Shown here: positions 49,885 to 62,552 of the stretch, in pieces
How positions within the stretch are numbered: position 1 is the stretch's first letter
Layout: each line of letters starts with the position of its first letter
Assembly (NCBI GenBank): GCA_903813345.2
Contig: CAIIXF020000010.1
Coordinates: forward strand, 19,417,181 to 19,481,180
Length of the DNA: 64,000 bases
Direction: 5' to 3'
From: Owenia fusiformis
Taxonomy: Eukaryota; Annelida; Polychaeta; Sabellida; Oweniidae
The notes under the pieces: model-generated
Seen by the model: only the letters and a program-made list of their open reading frames with translations
Databases searched by the model: none
What the model was told of the DNA's origin: nothing
Program-made: the position numbers and the translations under genes

Positions 49885-50884
49885 GGCTTACGGACAACTC
49901 ATCCCCTAGACAACTCATCCCTGGACAACTCATCCCCTAGACAACTCATCCCCTGGACATTTCATCCCCTAGACAACTCATCCCCTGGACAACTCATCCC
50001 CAAGACAACTCATCCCCTAGACAACTCATCCTTTATCACATGAAGCCAAATGTTTTTTGGGAAAATAAATATTTATTAAATACACCTTGAATCATTCTAA
50101 ATATTATTTTTCACTTTATTGACACAAATAAAATGGTCAAACGGTGCCATTAAAACTTTCATATTTTGTCCTTATATTACATGACTTAATATTTCATGAC
50201 AAAAAAATAAAGTTTTCTCTCTGCATAATTTTGAAACATGAACTTCAGTAACTTCATCTGTGACTGCTGTGAAAAAATTATCTTTGCATTAAAGAATATT
50301 TGAACTATGAACAACACACATATAATGACATCAAAGGAGCTTATGACATCAAAGCAGCTTCTTCAATCAATGTTAACATAATATTGAAATTGTATATTAA
50401 AAGTAAAATTAAAGGTAAATATTTACAAAACAAATTACAGATTAATTGGTTGATAATCTCCTTGACAATACCATAGTAGTACCATGGTATATCATAGTTT
50501 TTAAACAATTTTTCAGATTTCCACTCTTTGTTCACTTGTCAGTCAGAAGACAACAGAATCACCGCTTTAATACCTTAGTATTGTTATGTAAATGGAAAGA
50601 GTTAGAAGTGCAGATCTTAACCATTTTTGAAGTTCTGTTTACATAACAAAAGTGAGGTATTAAATAGAGGATCGTGTTAATCATTTGAATAATATGTGAA
50701 TTAATAATATTACGTTAAATTACTCAAACATGCCAAAGGATGGGTTGTCCAGGGGATGAGTTGTCTAGGGGATGAGTTGTCCAGGGGATGAGTTGTCTAG
50801 GGGATGAGTTGTCCAGGGGATGAGTTGTCTAGGGAATGAGTTGTCCAGGGATGAGTTGTCTAGGGGATGAGTTGTCCGGTTACC
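49885..50884. mobile_element. 1.0-kb element with minisatellite terminal inverted repeats
   Basis: CAATTACAG is present at 49876-49884 and 50885-50893, a 9-bp target duplication. Ends are GGCTTACGGACAACTCATCC and the complement of GGTAACCGGACAACTCATCC. Each end is a tandem array of 16-base units GACAACTCATCCCCTA / ...CTG alternating (49891-50034), with its inverse at 50738-50878. The 0.7-kb middle is A+T-rich with no ORF of note. The duplication size fits a Mutator-like origin. Confidence 0.88.
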
Positions 50885-50893
50885 CAATTACAG

Positions 50894-53159
50894 TAGGTAC
50901 ATAGTGCAATTAAACAGTATAGTACATAATAGTGGCTTAATAAGAGCACCATCCGACATTACATTTTATAGCATTTTGTGATGCCATCACTCAGGTGATA
51001 GACAGGGCCTTTAAAATTGCATGGTACACTGTAGAAAGAGCCTTTAAGTGGATGACAGATGGTAGACAGGGCCTTTCAAACTGTATGGTACATGTCGGAT
51101 ATGGCCTAACTTTTGATATTTTTCACATCAAAATATACACTATATTTCAGTTTTTTTAATAACATTGGAGTACTAATGCTATGTTAAAACTGTATACGAT
51201 CAAAAGATGTCCAACATGGTATTTAAAGCTTATTTCTATCTACTATAAAAATACAATCTATAAAAATAGATGTCCATGGCTTCTACGCGAGTAGTAGATG
51301 CTAAAAAGTTTAAAATGTTTTAGGTATGCCCATTGATTAATAAGATTTCAGTTGCTCCGACAACACAACTTTTGATATAAAACCATGAAAGTCGAAAATT
51401 GGTGGGCCTGTTTTAAGACAACTATGTTTAAGGTGAGTCTAGCAGTGCATCTGTTTGACCTTAAGGTGGGCACCGTTAGACAATTAGGCGTGACAGCTAT
51501 TGGCCCTTCAGGTGAGCCTAACAAGGTCGCGCATCTGTCGAACCTTAAGGTGAGGCAATTGTTGGGTCTTAAGATGAACCTAAAGATGGTCCAAGTGTCG
51601 AAACTTAAGGTGAGGTAACTGTTGAATCTTAAGTTGTCGCAATTGTCTGACCAGGATGTAAAACGTCACGGCGTCGCCCAGTTGCGCTCTGCAGAATATA
51701 TGAATCCTTACCGTTTTCCATTGACCTTTGTTCAAATTAATTAATAAGCCAGATTGTCGCAAAACGTAAAATACATAATAAGAGGTATAATCCATATGTT
51801 GTTCACAGCTCTGACATTGTCAATATACCTGCCTGGATTTATAATTACGCATTTTAAAACAGGTTGCAGTTGCTACGCGGAATATGGCATACATTCATGG
51901 TTGCGCGGTATTTGTGATACGGGTGAATATGCCATACTCACCTGCGGTATATGGCATATTCCGCAGGTGAGTATGCGATATTCCGCAGTGAATATGCGAT
52001 ACATTGATTTCAGTGAATACCCGATACTCACCTGCAGAATATGTCATACTCACTTGCGGAATATGCCATATACAGCAGGTGAATATGACATATTCCGCAG
52101 GTGAAAACGTGATACAGAAAGACTTGGTTTGATTGGTTGCGAGAATCGACTCTAAATGTAAAACTACGCTGGATTACCAATATTGGTAGTGCGTCGAGTA
52201 CTAATATATGAATCCTGGATTGATTGGGTAAGTTTATTACGTGAGATTGGTGAGTGATACTTCTGCATACGTTGCTATATTCGATAAACTGTACTGTTGA
52301 TTCAGTAATCATTATAATAATTTATAAACTTTTACGCGTTCTTTCAATCGATGCAATTGACAATTGCGTACTTCCGTATCACGTTCTCATTGGTTGGTGT
52401 GTATGCCATATACCGCAGGTGAATCTGTCATACACCGCAAGTGAATCGTTGCGGAATATGGCATATTTTTGTATCCTGTTTACCGCGTAACAGCAGTGTC
52501 GATGGATTTCTGATAATTTCCTACAAATTTTTGAATAAGCGTGTCTATTTATAGAGGAATATAACCTTATCATGTGTCGAGTAGTCATGTTACTGTTGAA
52601 ATAAACGTTTAAAAAAGATCTACATCTCAATAGCAACTCAATAGTGAGACAAGATAATGTCTATGGGAATTATAATGTCCTCCCACTTTCATTCTTAAAT
52701 GATCGGCATTGAAATAAGACAAACAAATCGTACGGTGAATTATGAATATTATTTATTCTAACATTTTTATTTTAGATTTTCGCAGCTTGAATCTGACCAG
52801 GGGAAGGCAATCGCAACGACTAAATGCCGTTAATAACCTGGGGAGGCACTCTTGCGGGATGATGGTGCAACTTTAAAGTATTATGCAGTAATTAGTCAAA
52901 CTTTTAAAGAATTGATTTTAAATACAAGAATAATATTAATTTATCCTAGCGTTTTTGGATACACAAAACTCTGATTTACAGAAATATTAGCAAATATGTA
53001 GCTAAAAATCAAGTGTGTTCAAATCAGTATCTATTTTGCTGTTCTCAATCCATCGGTGACATATCTCGTCATTACAGCTATTGGATTCACTCTTCTCAAT
53101 TTTTATTCCGAGAATAAAATCAATGTTTTGTGCTAAAAACCTTACTCGGTATTTACAGG
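50894..53159. other. non-coding region with repeat patches
   Basis: 51390-51620 has short GGTGAG.CTTAAG / CTTAAGGTGAGGCAA words repeated about seven times. 51878-52110 and 52390-52470 hold CCGCAGGTGAATATG-type units. No gene supported. Confidence 0.55.
51878..52110. repeat. palindrome-rich CCGCAGGTGA / ATATGCCATA repeat cluster
   Basis: ATATGGCATATTCCGCAGGT and its inverse (ACTCACCTGCGGTATATGGC) recur at least ten times in both orientations, with related units near 52410-52465. The cluster can fold into many small hairpins. Confidence 0.75.
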
Positions 53160-53560
53160 CATGTCTGTATGCTGCGATTGGTGGTTGGCGTCCGGTGGTC
53201 GGCGTCTGTAACAAATTCTTACAACTTCCAATAACTTTAACAAATACTGTTTAGACTGACTTCAGTTTTTTTTCAAAATCATCTTAAATTACAAGTTCTC
53301 TTAAGTACAAATCTGACTTTGGATTTGAGATTTGACTTTCAATGACCTTCTCAAAGTCAAAAGGTCTTTTTTCAACTTGCTTCAAATTGACCTAATTTTT
53401 CAAAATCATCTAAAAGTTCCCAGAAGCTCAAATTTTTTATATTTGACATTCAATGACCTTCTCAAGGTCAAAAGGTTGTTTTTCATCTTGCTTCAAATTG
53501 ATCATTTTTTCAAAATCATCTGCAAGTTCTCAGAAGTTCAAATCTGAGAACTAGGTGATG
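53160..53560. repeat. left inverted arm flanking the second GPCR
   Basis: GGCGTCCGG, TTCCAATAACTTTAACAAAT, TTTGAGATTTGACTTTCAAT and AACTAGGTGATGACATTTT occur here in the exact inverse order of their complements at 60355-60735. The TCAATGACCTTCTCAAGGTC block is itself duplicated in the arm (53338, 53450). Confidence 0.8.
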
Positions 53561-53691
53561 ACATTTTGTCAGGTTTAATGCATTTTGTCATGTTAACGCA
53601 TTTTGTCAGGTTTAATGCATTTTGTCATGTTAACGCATTTTGTCATGTCAATGCATTTTGACATGTTAACGCATTTTGTCATGTTAATGCC
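53561..53691. repeat. 18-bp tandem array GCATTTTGTCATGTTAAC
   Basis: About seven units alternate TGTTAACG and GGTTTAAT endings. The opposite arm has a single unit at the same position (complement of TGACATTTTTCCATGTCAAT near 60340), so the array expanded in the left arm. Confidence 0.85.
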
Positions 53692-55364
53692 TTGTGTGTA
53701 TATCTATAGCATGATGTGCTATACAGCCAAGTGCTTCTGTTTGTAGAAAAGTTATAGTGCAACTAAAGAAATGCATGAATGAATGAATAAATAAAAAATA
53801 AGTATAATCAGTTATATAAATCAAATCAATGGTATTACATGCTCTTAAGAATTGCTCGTTAAGACGATTTCCGTGTATGAACTTTTTCTTAACTAACTTT
53901 ACATTATATTTGCCTCGCAGCCAAGGGCACAATGTCTTATTACAACACAATGTCTTTTCAATGCGTTCATCCATTTTTCATTCTAAAATGAGTAAAATCC
54001 ATTAAAATAGATGTTGCTTAAAAGCTAATTATTTCTGGACGGAAATATGATTTACCTTTACTCTTCCGTGCAATTGGATAGTTGTACAGTGTACATGATT
54101 GTTAGGCTTTCTAATAATTACACATTGATTATTGTGGCTTTTCATATTTATCCTTAACTGGTTTCCATGGCAACATATAGGTATATTAATGCTGAACATT
54201 GTTTTGTTATTGTTCAGTTCGTATAATGACTGTAACGATCGGAGACGGGTACGAAAGTGGTACGTAAGATTCTATAGTTTTCAATTTATCATTTTATTTT
54301 TTTCTAAGCTAGTACTGTAATACGATACAGTATGTAAATTTGCTGTTATACGACATGTACAAATGCTGTTAGTCAAGAAGAAACATAAATCAAAGAGCTA
54401 ATATGACATTTACTTTTAAAACTTATGAACTTTCAAAGTCATAAATAGGAATTTCATAAACTTCTGGGACTAAGAATAAGCAAAATAGGTTTTCTGAGTG
54501 CTGAGAGAATATCTTTTTTTCCATTTTTGTCGGCCCTTTGGCACAAAAGCAGTCTATTTAAATTCATCTTTAATAATGTTATATTGCATGAAAATGTTTT
54601 TATGCCGTGCATACTTTAATCAGATATATAGTATCGAGTTAATACATCGAGTTAACAAGTTGTTGTTCAAATAAGTAAACGCTAAAACAATGAATGAATT
54701 ATAGATTAACTTTTCTGCATGAATAGATACACAATTAATATTTGTAATGTATGATGTTTCAACTTCACTTTGTGGAATAACAGCCTATTGATATTGACTT
54801 TTCGAAACAGTCTGATTTTTTTATAACTGAAATCATATTTTTACAAATAAGAATTTATAATATTTTACTTATAGCTAATTATACATTTTTTATTCATAAC
54901 ATTGTTCCGTATTAATAGGTTGCGTATTTGAATCAATGATGGGACGATGTTGAGATAGCATCAATAGAAAATCACGACATTAAAACAACGATTCAAAGGA
55001 TATGCTAATGTAAATACCAATTGTTGTTCTTATCTCTAGGAAATCATTCATCCGGATCTAAGGAATACAATTCAAGATGACGTTTACTGTCAAGTTACCA
55101 TGGTAACCATACTGGAAATATTTACCTATTAAAGTGATATAAAATGTTGCCAATCACGACGAAGATGTTTTAACAGTACCTGATGTGATTAGAACGCTTC
55201 ATAGTTGGGACATTCTGATTTACATGGTAAACTTCAGATGGAAGTTTGGATAAGTATTATGGACTGAATAATGATAAATTGATGACATCCTTTTATATAC
55301 TGAAGTTGGAAACATTCTTGTCAGCAAAACAACTTAAATGGACAACACATATTTGAAGTAGCTG
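53692..55364. other. upstream region of the second GPCR
   Basis: A+T-rich sequence without a recognised repeat or ORF. Promoter elements could not be singled out. Confidence 0.5.
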
Positions 55365-56492
55365 GTGGACTTGAAATTATTTCTAAGGCCAGACAGAAGG
55401 AAAAACATGTCCACTCCATGGGACTTTCCATCTTATGTATCTAGTGTGTATATCTACTTGGCCGCTCCGCCTATCATCCTAAGTGTTGGGATTGTGGGCA
55501 ATGCAATGGCGGCAGTAGTATTACTGCAAAGGACGATGCGTTCTTCAACGTCCAGCATGTACTTGATCGCACTCGCCTTTGTGGACACAATTGTCCTCTT
55601 AACAGGTTTAGTACGTGAATGGATAAAATATGGTATCTCCCCTTATCGTGAGCATTTCGGCTATTGGATGATGAAACCTTCAGATGTGCGAGACTATACG
55701 GATGCTGGTTGTAAGCTTCACATGTTCATACTTTATACGACTATCCATATATCTGCATGGCTGCTCGTATGTCTTGCGGTGGATAGGGTCATCGCAGTGT
55801 TCATCCCCCACAAGTCGAAACTTCTTTGCACTCATAATGTTACCCTGGGTGCTATTGGCGTCACAGTTTTAGTTTGCATCGCTCTGAACGCACACTTCTT
55901 CGTTACAGTTAAGTTGAATACACGATCTGGTTACTCTTGGTGTGCTACAAACGGTGACAAGAACAGCACGAATGCCAAATGGAAAAAAACTTATCAAATC
56001 ATCGATGCAGTTGTCGCATCGTATGCGCCTTTCGTAATAATGCTATCAGCAAACCTAATGATAATAGGGAAACTGATGCTCATCAAGTACAAACGTGGCC
56101 AAATGGTTAGCTACAGTTCTTCGAATGACTCGAAACTAAACACCATGACAGCAATTCTCCTAACAGTTAATTTTGTTTTTTTCGTGACCACATGCCCAAT
56201 AGTCGTACTGAAAAAGTACTACACTGTATGGTTCGATCTTAACACATGGGAAGGATATATGAATAATGAACTGGCATTTGCTATCTGCAACATACTTTTC
56301 TATCTGAACAGTGCACTAAACTTCCTTTTATATTGCATCTCTGGACCAAGGTTTAGGAGAGAGTTCATGGTCCTCGTTAGACGATGCCAGGGTAGGGCGA
56401 GAGTAGCACCGGAGGAACTAAGCATGAACGGCGCTTCCACACGGCAAACTCAACTACACTCACAGACTGTCTTTTCCGTCGCCGATAAATAG
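55365..56492 (+). CDS. class A GPCR, peptide-receptor-like
   Basis: An intronless 375-codon ORF; Met15 (MSTPWDFPSYV) may be the true start. TM1 has GIVGNAM, TM2 LIALAFVD, TM3 ends LLVCLAVDRVIAVFIP (DRV for DRY). The TM3 Cys (GCKLHMF) and loop-2 Cys (YSWCATN) can pair, and NST in loop 2 is a glycosylation site. TM6 lacks CWxP (has TTCPIVV). TM7 reads NSALNFLLYCISG, with Asn-Phe replacing the Asn-Pro of NPxxY, followed by FRREF. This signature is usual in invertebrate neuropeptide-type receptors (FMRFamide/myosuppressin/thyrotropin-releasing-hormone receptor relatives). It is a plasma-membrane, G-protein-coupled receptor; the ligand is not deducible. Apparently intact. Confidence 0.88.
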   Translation: MDLKLFLRPDRRKNMSTPWDFPSYVSSVYIYLAAPPIILSVGIVGNAMAAVVLLQRTMRSSTSSMYLIALAFVDTIVLLTGLVREWIKYGISPYREHFGYWMMKPSDVRDYTDAGCKLHMFILYTTIHISAWLLVCLAVDRVIAVFIPHKSKLLCTHNVTLGAIGVTVLVCIALNAHFFVTVKLNTRSGYSWCATNGDKNSTNAKWKKTYQIIDAVVASYAPFVIMLSANLMIIGKLMLIKYKRGQMVSYSSSNDSKLNTMTAILLTVNFVFFVTTCPIVVLKKYYTVWFDLNTWEGYMNNELAFAICNILFYLNSALNFLLYCISGPRFRREFMVLVRRCQGRARVAPEELSMNGASTRQTQLHSQTVFSVADK

Positions 56493-59400
56493 AAAGACTT
56501 GAGAGCTTGAATCAAAATCGAGACAGGTAGTATGATGAGAGACAATACGTATCACCATGAATAAATGGCATATAAGCAAACATCAGTTATAACTGTGACT
56601 GGCAGAAACATGGAGACAGACATGTTGACAGCACAAATATTGAACTACAATCTTCAAGAAAGTTTCAAGAAAGTTGATGCCACAGTTAAATAGACAAATG
56701 AAGAGCTAGTTATTCAACTGAGCAACTTCAAACATCGAATGTGAACACATCCGTCAAGTGTCAACTATATTGATCTTAGTTATTTGCCATGATAACGGTG
56801 TTGTCTAACTGTCATCACTTTGAGCAGTCATTTATTGTTCGGATGAACTGGTCACAATCAGAATCCGTCACAAAACGGTGCAACGCATTGTACATCAGAC
56901 GCTTATCCTTCAGGAAACAAGATGTAATTGATCGATTTGACGTTACACATGACGAAAAGCCTAACCATGTAAGAGTAAAAAATTCCGGAGAGTGAGTTAG
57001 AGAAAAAACTCCAGTGAGTGGGAGATACCAACTGTGCGGTCTGTATTTAAGACAAGATGTGCAATATACGGTAGCGTTCACTGTGTAAATGAACAAGTTG
57101 CCTATACGCCGTGCATCACTCGGAGCCAAGAAAAATGAGCAACTTTACTTTTTCCGTAAATAAGTGATACTTCGAGATAAGTTATTGTAAAAAAAACTTG
57201 ACGTTTATTTGTCGGTAATATGAAATCAACATTGTGAATGTTTTCCATCACGGACGCATGCGTCTGTGTGTCTTAATGAAACCCGTTAATATCTTTAAAG
57301 GACCAGGCATGATCCAGGTGACGTAACGCCCAACTTTTACAAAAGTAGATTAAAAACACGCATAAGTTTTTCCAACGAAACGGCTATAAATGGCACTTTC
57401 TTATATGTAATCATCGTTATGGGTATATTCCTACAACTTGCACTTGCATTCCAAGTCAATTCTTGCACAAAAGATAAATTGCACCAAGCAACTGAGATCT
57501 CAATTAGGATCTCCCAGTCCTCTTTTTATGAAGACAAGTGATTTAATAGCTGCCGTATTTCATTTTTCAAAGCTGCTGTTCCGCAGACACATTTGTATTC
57601 AATAGTACATGAAATATCACTTGGTGGCCAAGGATCAGAAGGGTAAGGTTGGTAATATATTGAGCATCATGTCACAGACATTCTTTAATACCATTAATTG
57701 AATGTACCATGTTAAATGATCATTTGAAACTGCTTTCGTTGGTACCCGAAATTAGACTGGACGAAACGCGTACGGCAAGGCGTAAATAACAATTTGCAAT
57801 GAAAGTATTTGACAGGGGACGCATTTTATCATGTCGGACCTCTGGTTTGTCTGGCACATTTGCATCTTGTTCCCTAATAGGCCAAGGTCTTATTTTCCAC
57901 TATTTTATTTTTATATTTTTGAAATTCTTATTGTAAAATCCACGATAAAGAAACAAAGGCCTTGGCGTTAGGTTTTTCTGTATTGATGATCCAGGTGAAG
58001 AAATATATTTCGACCACTCGAGAAGAAAAAGATTGTAAATATGTAAATATATTTAAAAACATTGTGTCATTCTGAATTACATACTATCAAGCGAATATTG
58101 TTTTTGTTTTAAAACAAATAAACTGACATTGCAATATGCCATTTGTTAACAGAACATTCATTTCACTATTGATTGAATAATTATAGTTAATAGAATGAAT
58201 CGTTTTCAATTTCATTTATAAATCTTATTGTAACTCATAATTTGCAACCAACAAATGCAAGATTGTAACATATGTTCAGAATGAATTTAGAATGCAAATG
58301 TTAAACATACATGTTAGTATTCGCAATCATTTGGAGATCTACGATTTGAAAAAATGGCATTAAAAATATTCAGTTTTATTCAATAACTCGACTTTAGAAG
58401 TAGACTGGGAATTTTCAATGACCCTGGCCTCCCATCGGAAAGAAGAAAAAATTAACAGCAAACTTAACATGCGATATCACCCTACACAAAAACGCTCGGT
58501 GCGGATTTATGCGCGCGCGGTGCGGATTAAACGGTCATTTCAAGTTTAAATCGTGATAATAGGGAGTTTAAGCTTGCAATGTTTTTCACTACCTAAACGT
58601 GAACGGAACATATTTAAGCGATGCATGTGTATGGGCATCGTGAGATATCACAGCCTTCTCTCAGTTTCCTTTCTAGAACGCTGGTGTATGGGCGCTTGGT
58701 CATACGTATAGGTTGGCGTTTTGATTCTATATGTTAGCTTAAACTCTCTATTTTATAGCCTAAACCAACCAATGTTTGGTGTTCATTTATATGTGGGCAA
58801 ATTTACAATAATTGATATTTTTAAATTCCACGAATTCTGCTTTTTTACAAACCCCTGCGCCATGAGTGTTGATATCAACGGCATTAAATGTGTGCTATCT
58901 TGATGTCAACACTACTGTTTACCATGACCATGCGATAATAAAATATTGCTTATTATTCAGGTTTAATGGTGATTTTTGTCTAAGTTTACTTTGGAAACTC
59001 AGACAACATAACAAATTATGCATCAAGTCCGTCAATTCTTTCCAAATGGTTAATAAAATATGTTTCCGACCAGCTCTCGAAAGGGATGTTTGATATTTCA
59101 TCCTCATCAAAAGAGAATACGTTTTAATATGCCCATACTTTTTGTATCCTCCAACACATGTTCAACATATTCACTCTACTTCCAAATTAGATATGATTGT
59201 AGGATTGCTGGTATCGATATGAGGAAATGAATTCAACATTGTTTTTCTCGATCACAACCCAATTATTGAAAACATTTTGTAAAAATCACGACCCTTTATG
59301 TAATGGTAACTTGATTTTTAGTGCAATTGTTTTTTGTTCCTTTCTACCAAAAGCACAAAAGCTTTCGAATTTATTCGTCGAGTTCAAATTCAAAAATGAC

Positions 59401-60339
59401 ACCCGTGCTGTGATAACCGCACCGATTGTTCTGTGGAGGCACCGTCTGCATAAGGTGTATTTAAAATTCTTCATTACTCAAGTATAGGATTGACTTACTC
59501 GGCCTTTGGACTAAGACCCGTTCACTCAGAAAATGAATATTATTTAAAATGCCTGAATAATGGGATTATGTTTTATCTTAATCAGTATGTGGTCAGGAGG
59601 GGTGAAGGACTCAGAGAAAGAAATCGAAATCAGATTGTCGTCATATTAAGCGTTTGATCTCGTAATACAATTGTATTGAGATTATTTCCATCCTCATTAA
59701 TCAAGCGAACATCATCATCTGTGAAACTGTGATATACTTTTAATGTAGCCTGTCTTCATATTAAAAATACATTAATGAAATGTACGTGATATTTACAGCA
59801 AATGTAATTAACCGGTAATGTGTTATGTTTACTAGATGTGTTTATTTAGATTCTGATATCAAATGAATGATTGGTTTTTAATATTCCCAGTTACAAGCAA
59901 TTTATTTTCATTATTTATTGAAAGTTCATATTCGATTGTACTTGCAAATGAATGAAAGGCTATTGAAGTGTATAACGCAAATAGCATAGATAAAGCCAGG
60001 TAGAGATTTGTATTGGTGACACTTTTATCATATGTTCAATATCCATCAAATGATACAATAATACTAAAATTATACAAGAGAAATGCCTATGCATTGACAC
60101 CATAGTTTCCGTCAGCATTTGATTAATTTTGATAATTTTCATCCTCGTTGTCTATCATTCTCTATATTTAAAGCTTTCGATTCTGATCGCTTCTTGAAAT
60201 GTGAGAACTCCACTCTTTATATTTTCGAAAAACGTTACATTTAACACTGACTTTTGAACAAAGAACCACTATTGAATGACGTGAAGTGATCTAAGGCCAT
60301 CATATCCAACAATAAACTACAATTAAAACTACTATCAAG
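56493..60339. other. long non-coding stretch 3' of the second GPCR
   Basis: A+T-rich, with no supported gene. 58500-58545 has a local CG-rich repeat (GTGCGGATT twice). 59214-59360 is a half copy of the MITE at 29081-29467 (GGTATCGATATGAGGAAATG, TTCAACATTGTTTTTCTCG), with its inner part inverted. Confidence 0.55.
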
Positions 60340-60740
60340 GCATTGACATGGAAAAATGTCACCACCTAGTTGCTCATAGTATTATGAGTTCAGTCTTAGT
60401 CAGATCTGAAATTCTGAGACCTTGTCAATGATTTTGAAAAAAAAATATTGGTTAAGTTGAAAAACTACCTTTTTGACCTTTTTAAGAAGGTCAGTGAAGG
60501 TCAAGTCTTCAATCAGATTAGAATTTATTGGATAATTTGAAGCAAGTTGGAAAAAACACTTTTTGACGTTGAGAAGGTCATTGAAGGTCAAGTCTCAAAT
60601 CTAAAGTCAGAATTTCACTTCCGAGAACTTGTAGATGCTTTTGAAAAAAATTAAAGTCAGTTTAAACAGTATTTGTTAAGTTATTGGAAGTTTTTTATGA
60701 ATTGTTACATACGCCGGACGCCAACCACAAATCGCCACTC
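60340..60740. repeat. right inverted arm flanking the second GPCR
   Basis: Inverse complement of 53160-53570: AATGTCACCACCTAGTT, GAAGGTCATTGAAGGTCAAG, ATTTGTTAAGTTATTGGAAG, CCGGACGCCAACCAC. Identity is moderate, so the arms are old. Confidence 0.8.
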
Positions 60741-62292
60741 CCAAACCGCCGTCACAAAAAACGGAGACCACAACAATGGAAGAAGTGATGTTGATGTTAT
60801 CCAATCCATTATTTCCAGTCTAAACTTTGTCACCAAATATGTTTGGACAAGTACCAAACGGAAAAAACTAAAAGAGTTTTTTTTTTATTCATTACTTTAT
60901 TTATTTATATCAGTAAAATATTTTACACAAGAACACCTCGATCGCCTTTCAGCATTATAGAGGAGCAAATAAACACAAATAATGTGATACAATAGCAAAT
61001 GTGTGCTGGTCAGGCACATGCGTTTCCTGGGTTTCCTGAGTTTTACCAGCCAAAAGGAATGCTAACCTTTAACAGTACAAACTAAGATCTAAGGTACACA
61101 TAAAAATTCCTCCTTTGCCTAATACACCTTGCCCCACCCTTTTGGAGTCATTATCACAATCTAAGATCACGAGACCATGTGACTTTTCATTCATATTGAA
61201 GACTATTACAAAGCACGTTGACTAATACATTAAAAATGAAAACCAAAACACTCGACAAGGCCAAATACAGTTGATACACAACATTAGTATCCATACGAGA
61301 ACATCCAGTCTAAAAATGATGTTGAACAGACAGACCAAATTTCGAGGTCTGGAACTGGTTATATCATATATCCTTTTGAAAAAAGTGATACCTTCAAAAT
61401 CAATAAAAAAAATTTTTTTACTTTTGATGAAGTTTTAGATCTCTTTTTCTGTTCATGCGATAGAAAAATGAAGATAAAATCTAAAAATATGTCATACAGC
61501 TGCGATGCATGGTTCTTTGTTTTTTTGCTGATTTGCCTCAGTTCCAGTTCAGTACGGCGTGAAAGATCTACTTTCTTAAAACAAGGTAAAACGAACTTTT
61601 TACTCCAAAAGGAATTTATCTAAAGCCAATCTGATTTATAAGCACTCATTATTTTACGTAAAGGTATACAATTTCTAAAGATAATGTTGATTAAGCAGGT
61701 ACGAATTCATAAATAACTAGTTCCTTTGTTTCTTTGATTTCTTTTTAGTTTAAGAGCATTATAGTGAATGGGATTGTAGAACGCCAACGACTGGACTATT
61801 ATCACAAATCAACTAACCTAGTATCCTAAGATCAGAGAATGCGCCTTTTTATTAGGAACATAAAAAAGTACTTAGCACTTTATATTCAATTTCTGTGAAT
61901 AAGAATTAGTCTGTTTACTCTGTAAGGCGAGATATTAACTGGTATTAACTGTATTTTAGGATTCAATAACTGCCCAACTCTGCGTGTAACCATGAAAAAG
62001 ACTCGTAAAATGCTATCATAAAACACAACAATTCAATGGGATTATTAGAAACTAGAAAGTATTCCATAGTCTATAGGTGCACATTGATTTAGATTTATTT
62101 CTAAAGAACTTTTTAATTTATAATATTCAAAAGGCAGCAATATACATCGTCAATCTAATGATCATATTTTGAATGGTAACAATTTGATTTGAAGTATAAA
62201 AATGTACTTTTCTCTATATTGTTTGAGAAAACACATCAGATAATTCTTTTGTGCTCGGTATCATAATAAAAATAAAATTGAAACCTCCGTCC
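60741..62292. other. non-coding, nothing recognised
   Basis: No ORF with a domain and no paired long repeat was seen. Confidence 0.5.
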
Positions 62293-62552
62293 GAACCTCA
62301 TTGGAATAAAATGACATATACACATGTTTAGGTCTCTCAATATTCTAATTGTACAAATGAAAGTTTGGTTCATTTAAAAAAGTATCTTGTTAATGAAATT
62401 AAAGGTTTACTTTAATTTTTATCTATTTTGTTGTTTTTTTGTTTTAATTTTTTGAATGCTTTCTGTTAAATGAACAAAACTTTCCTTTGTACAATTAGAA
62501 TATTGAGAGACCTTAACACGTGTGTATATGTCATTTTGTTCCAATGAGGTTC
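62293..62552. mobile_element. small hairpin MITE, 260 bp
   Basis: GAACCTCATTGGAATAAAAT at the left end pairs with the complement of GAACCTCATTGGAACAAAAT at the right. Arms of about 95 bases match through GGTCTCTCAATATTCTAATT and GTACAAA.GAAAGTTT. An extra partial terminus follows at about 62573-62610. Confidence 0.88.
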
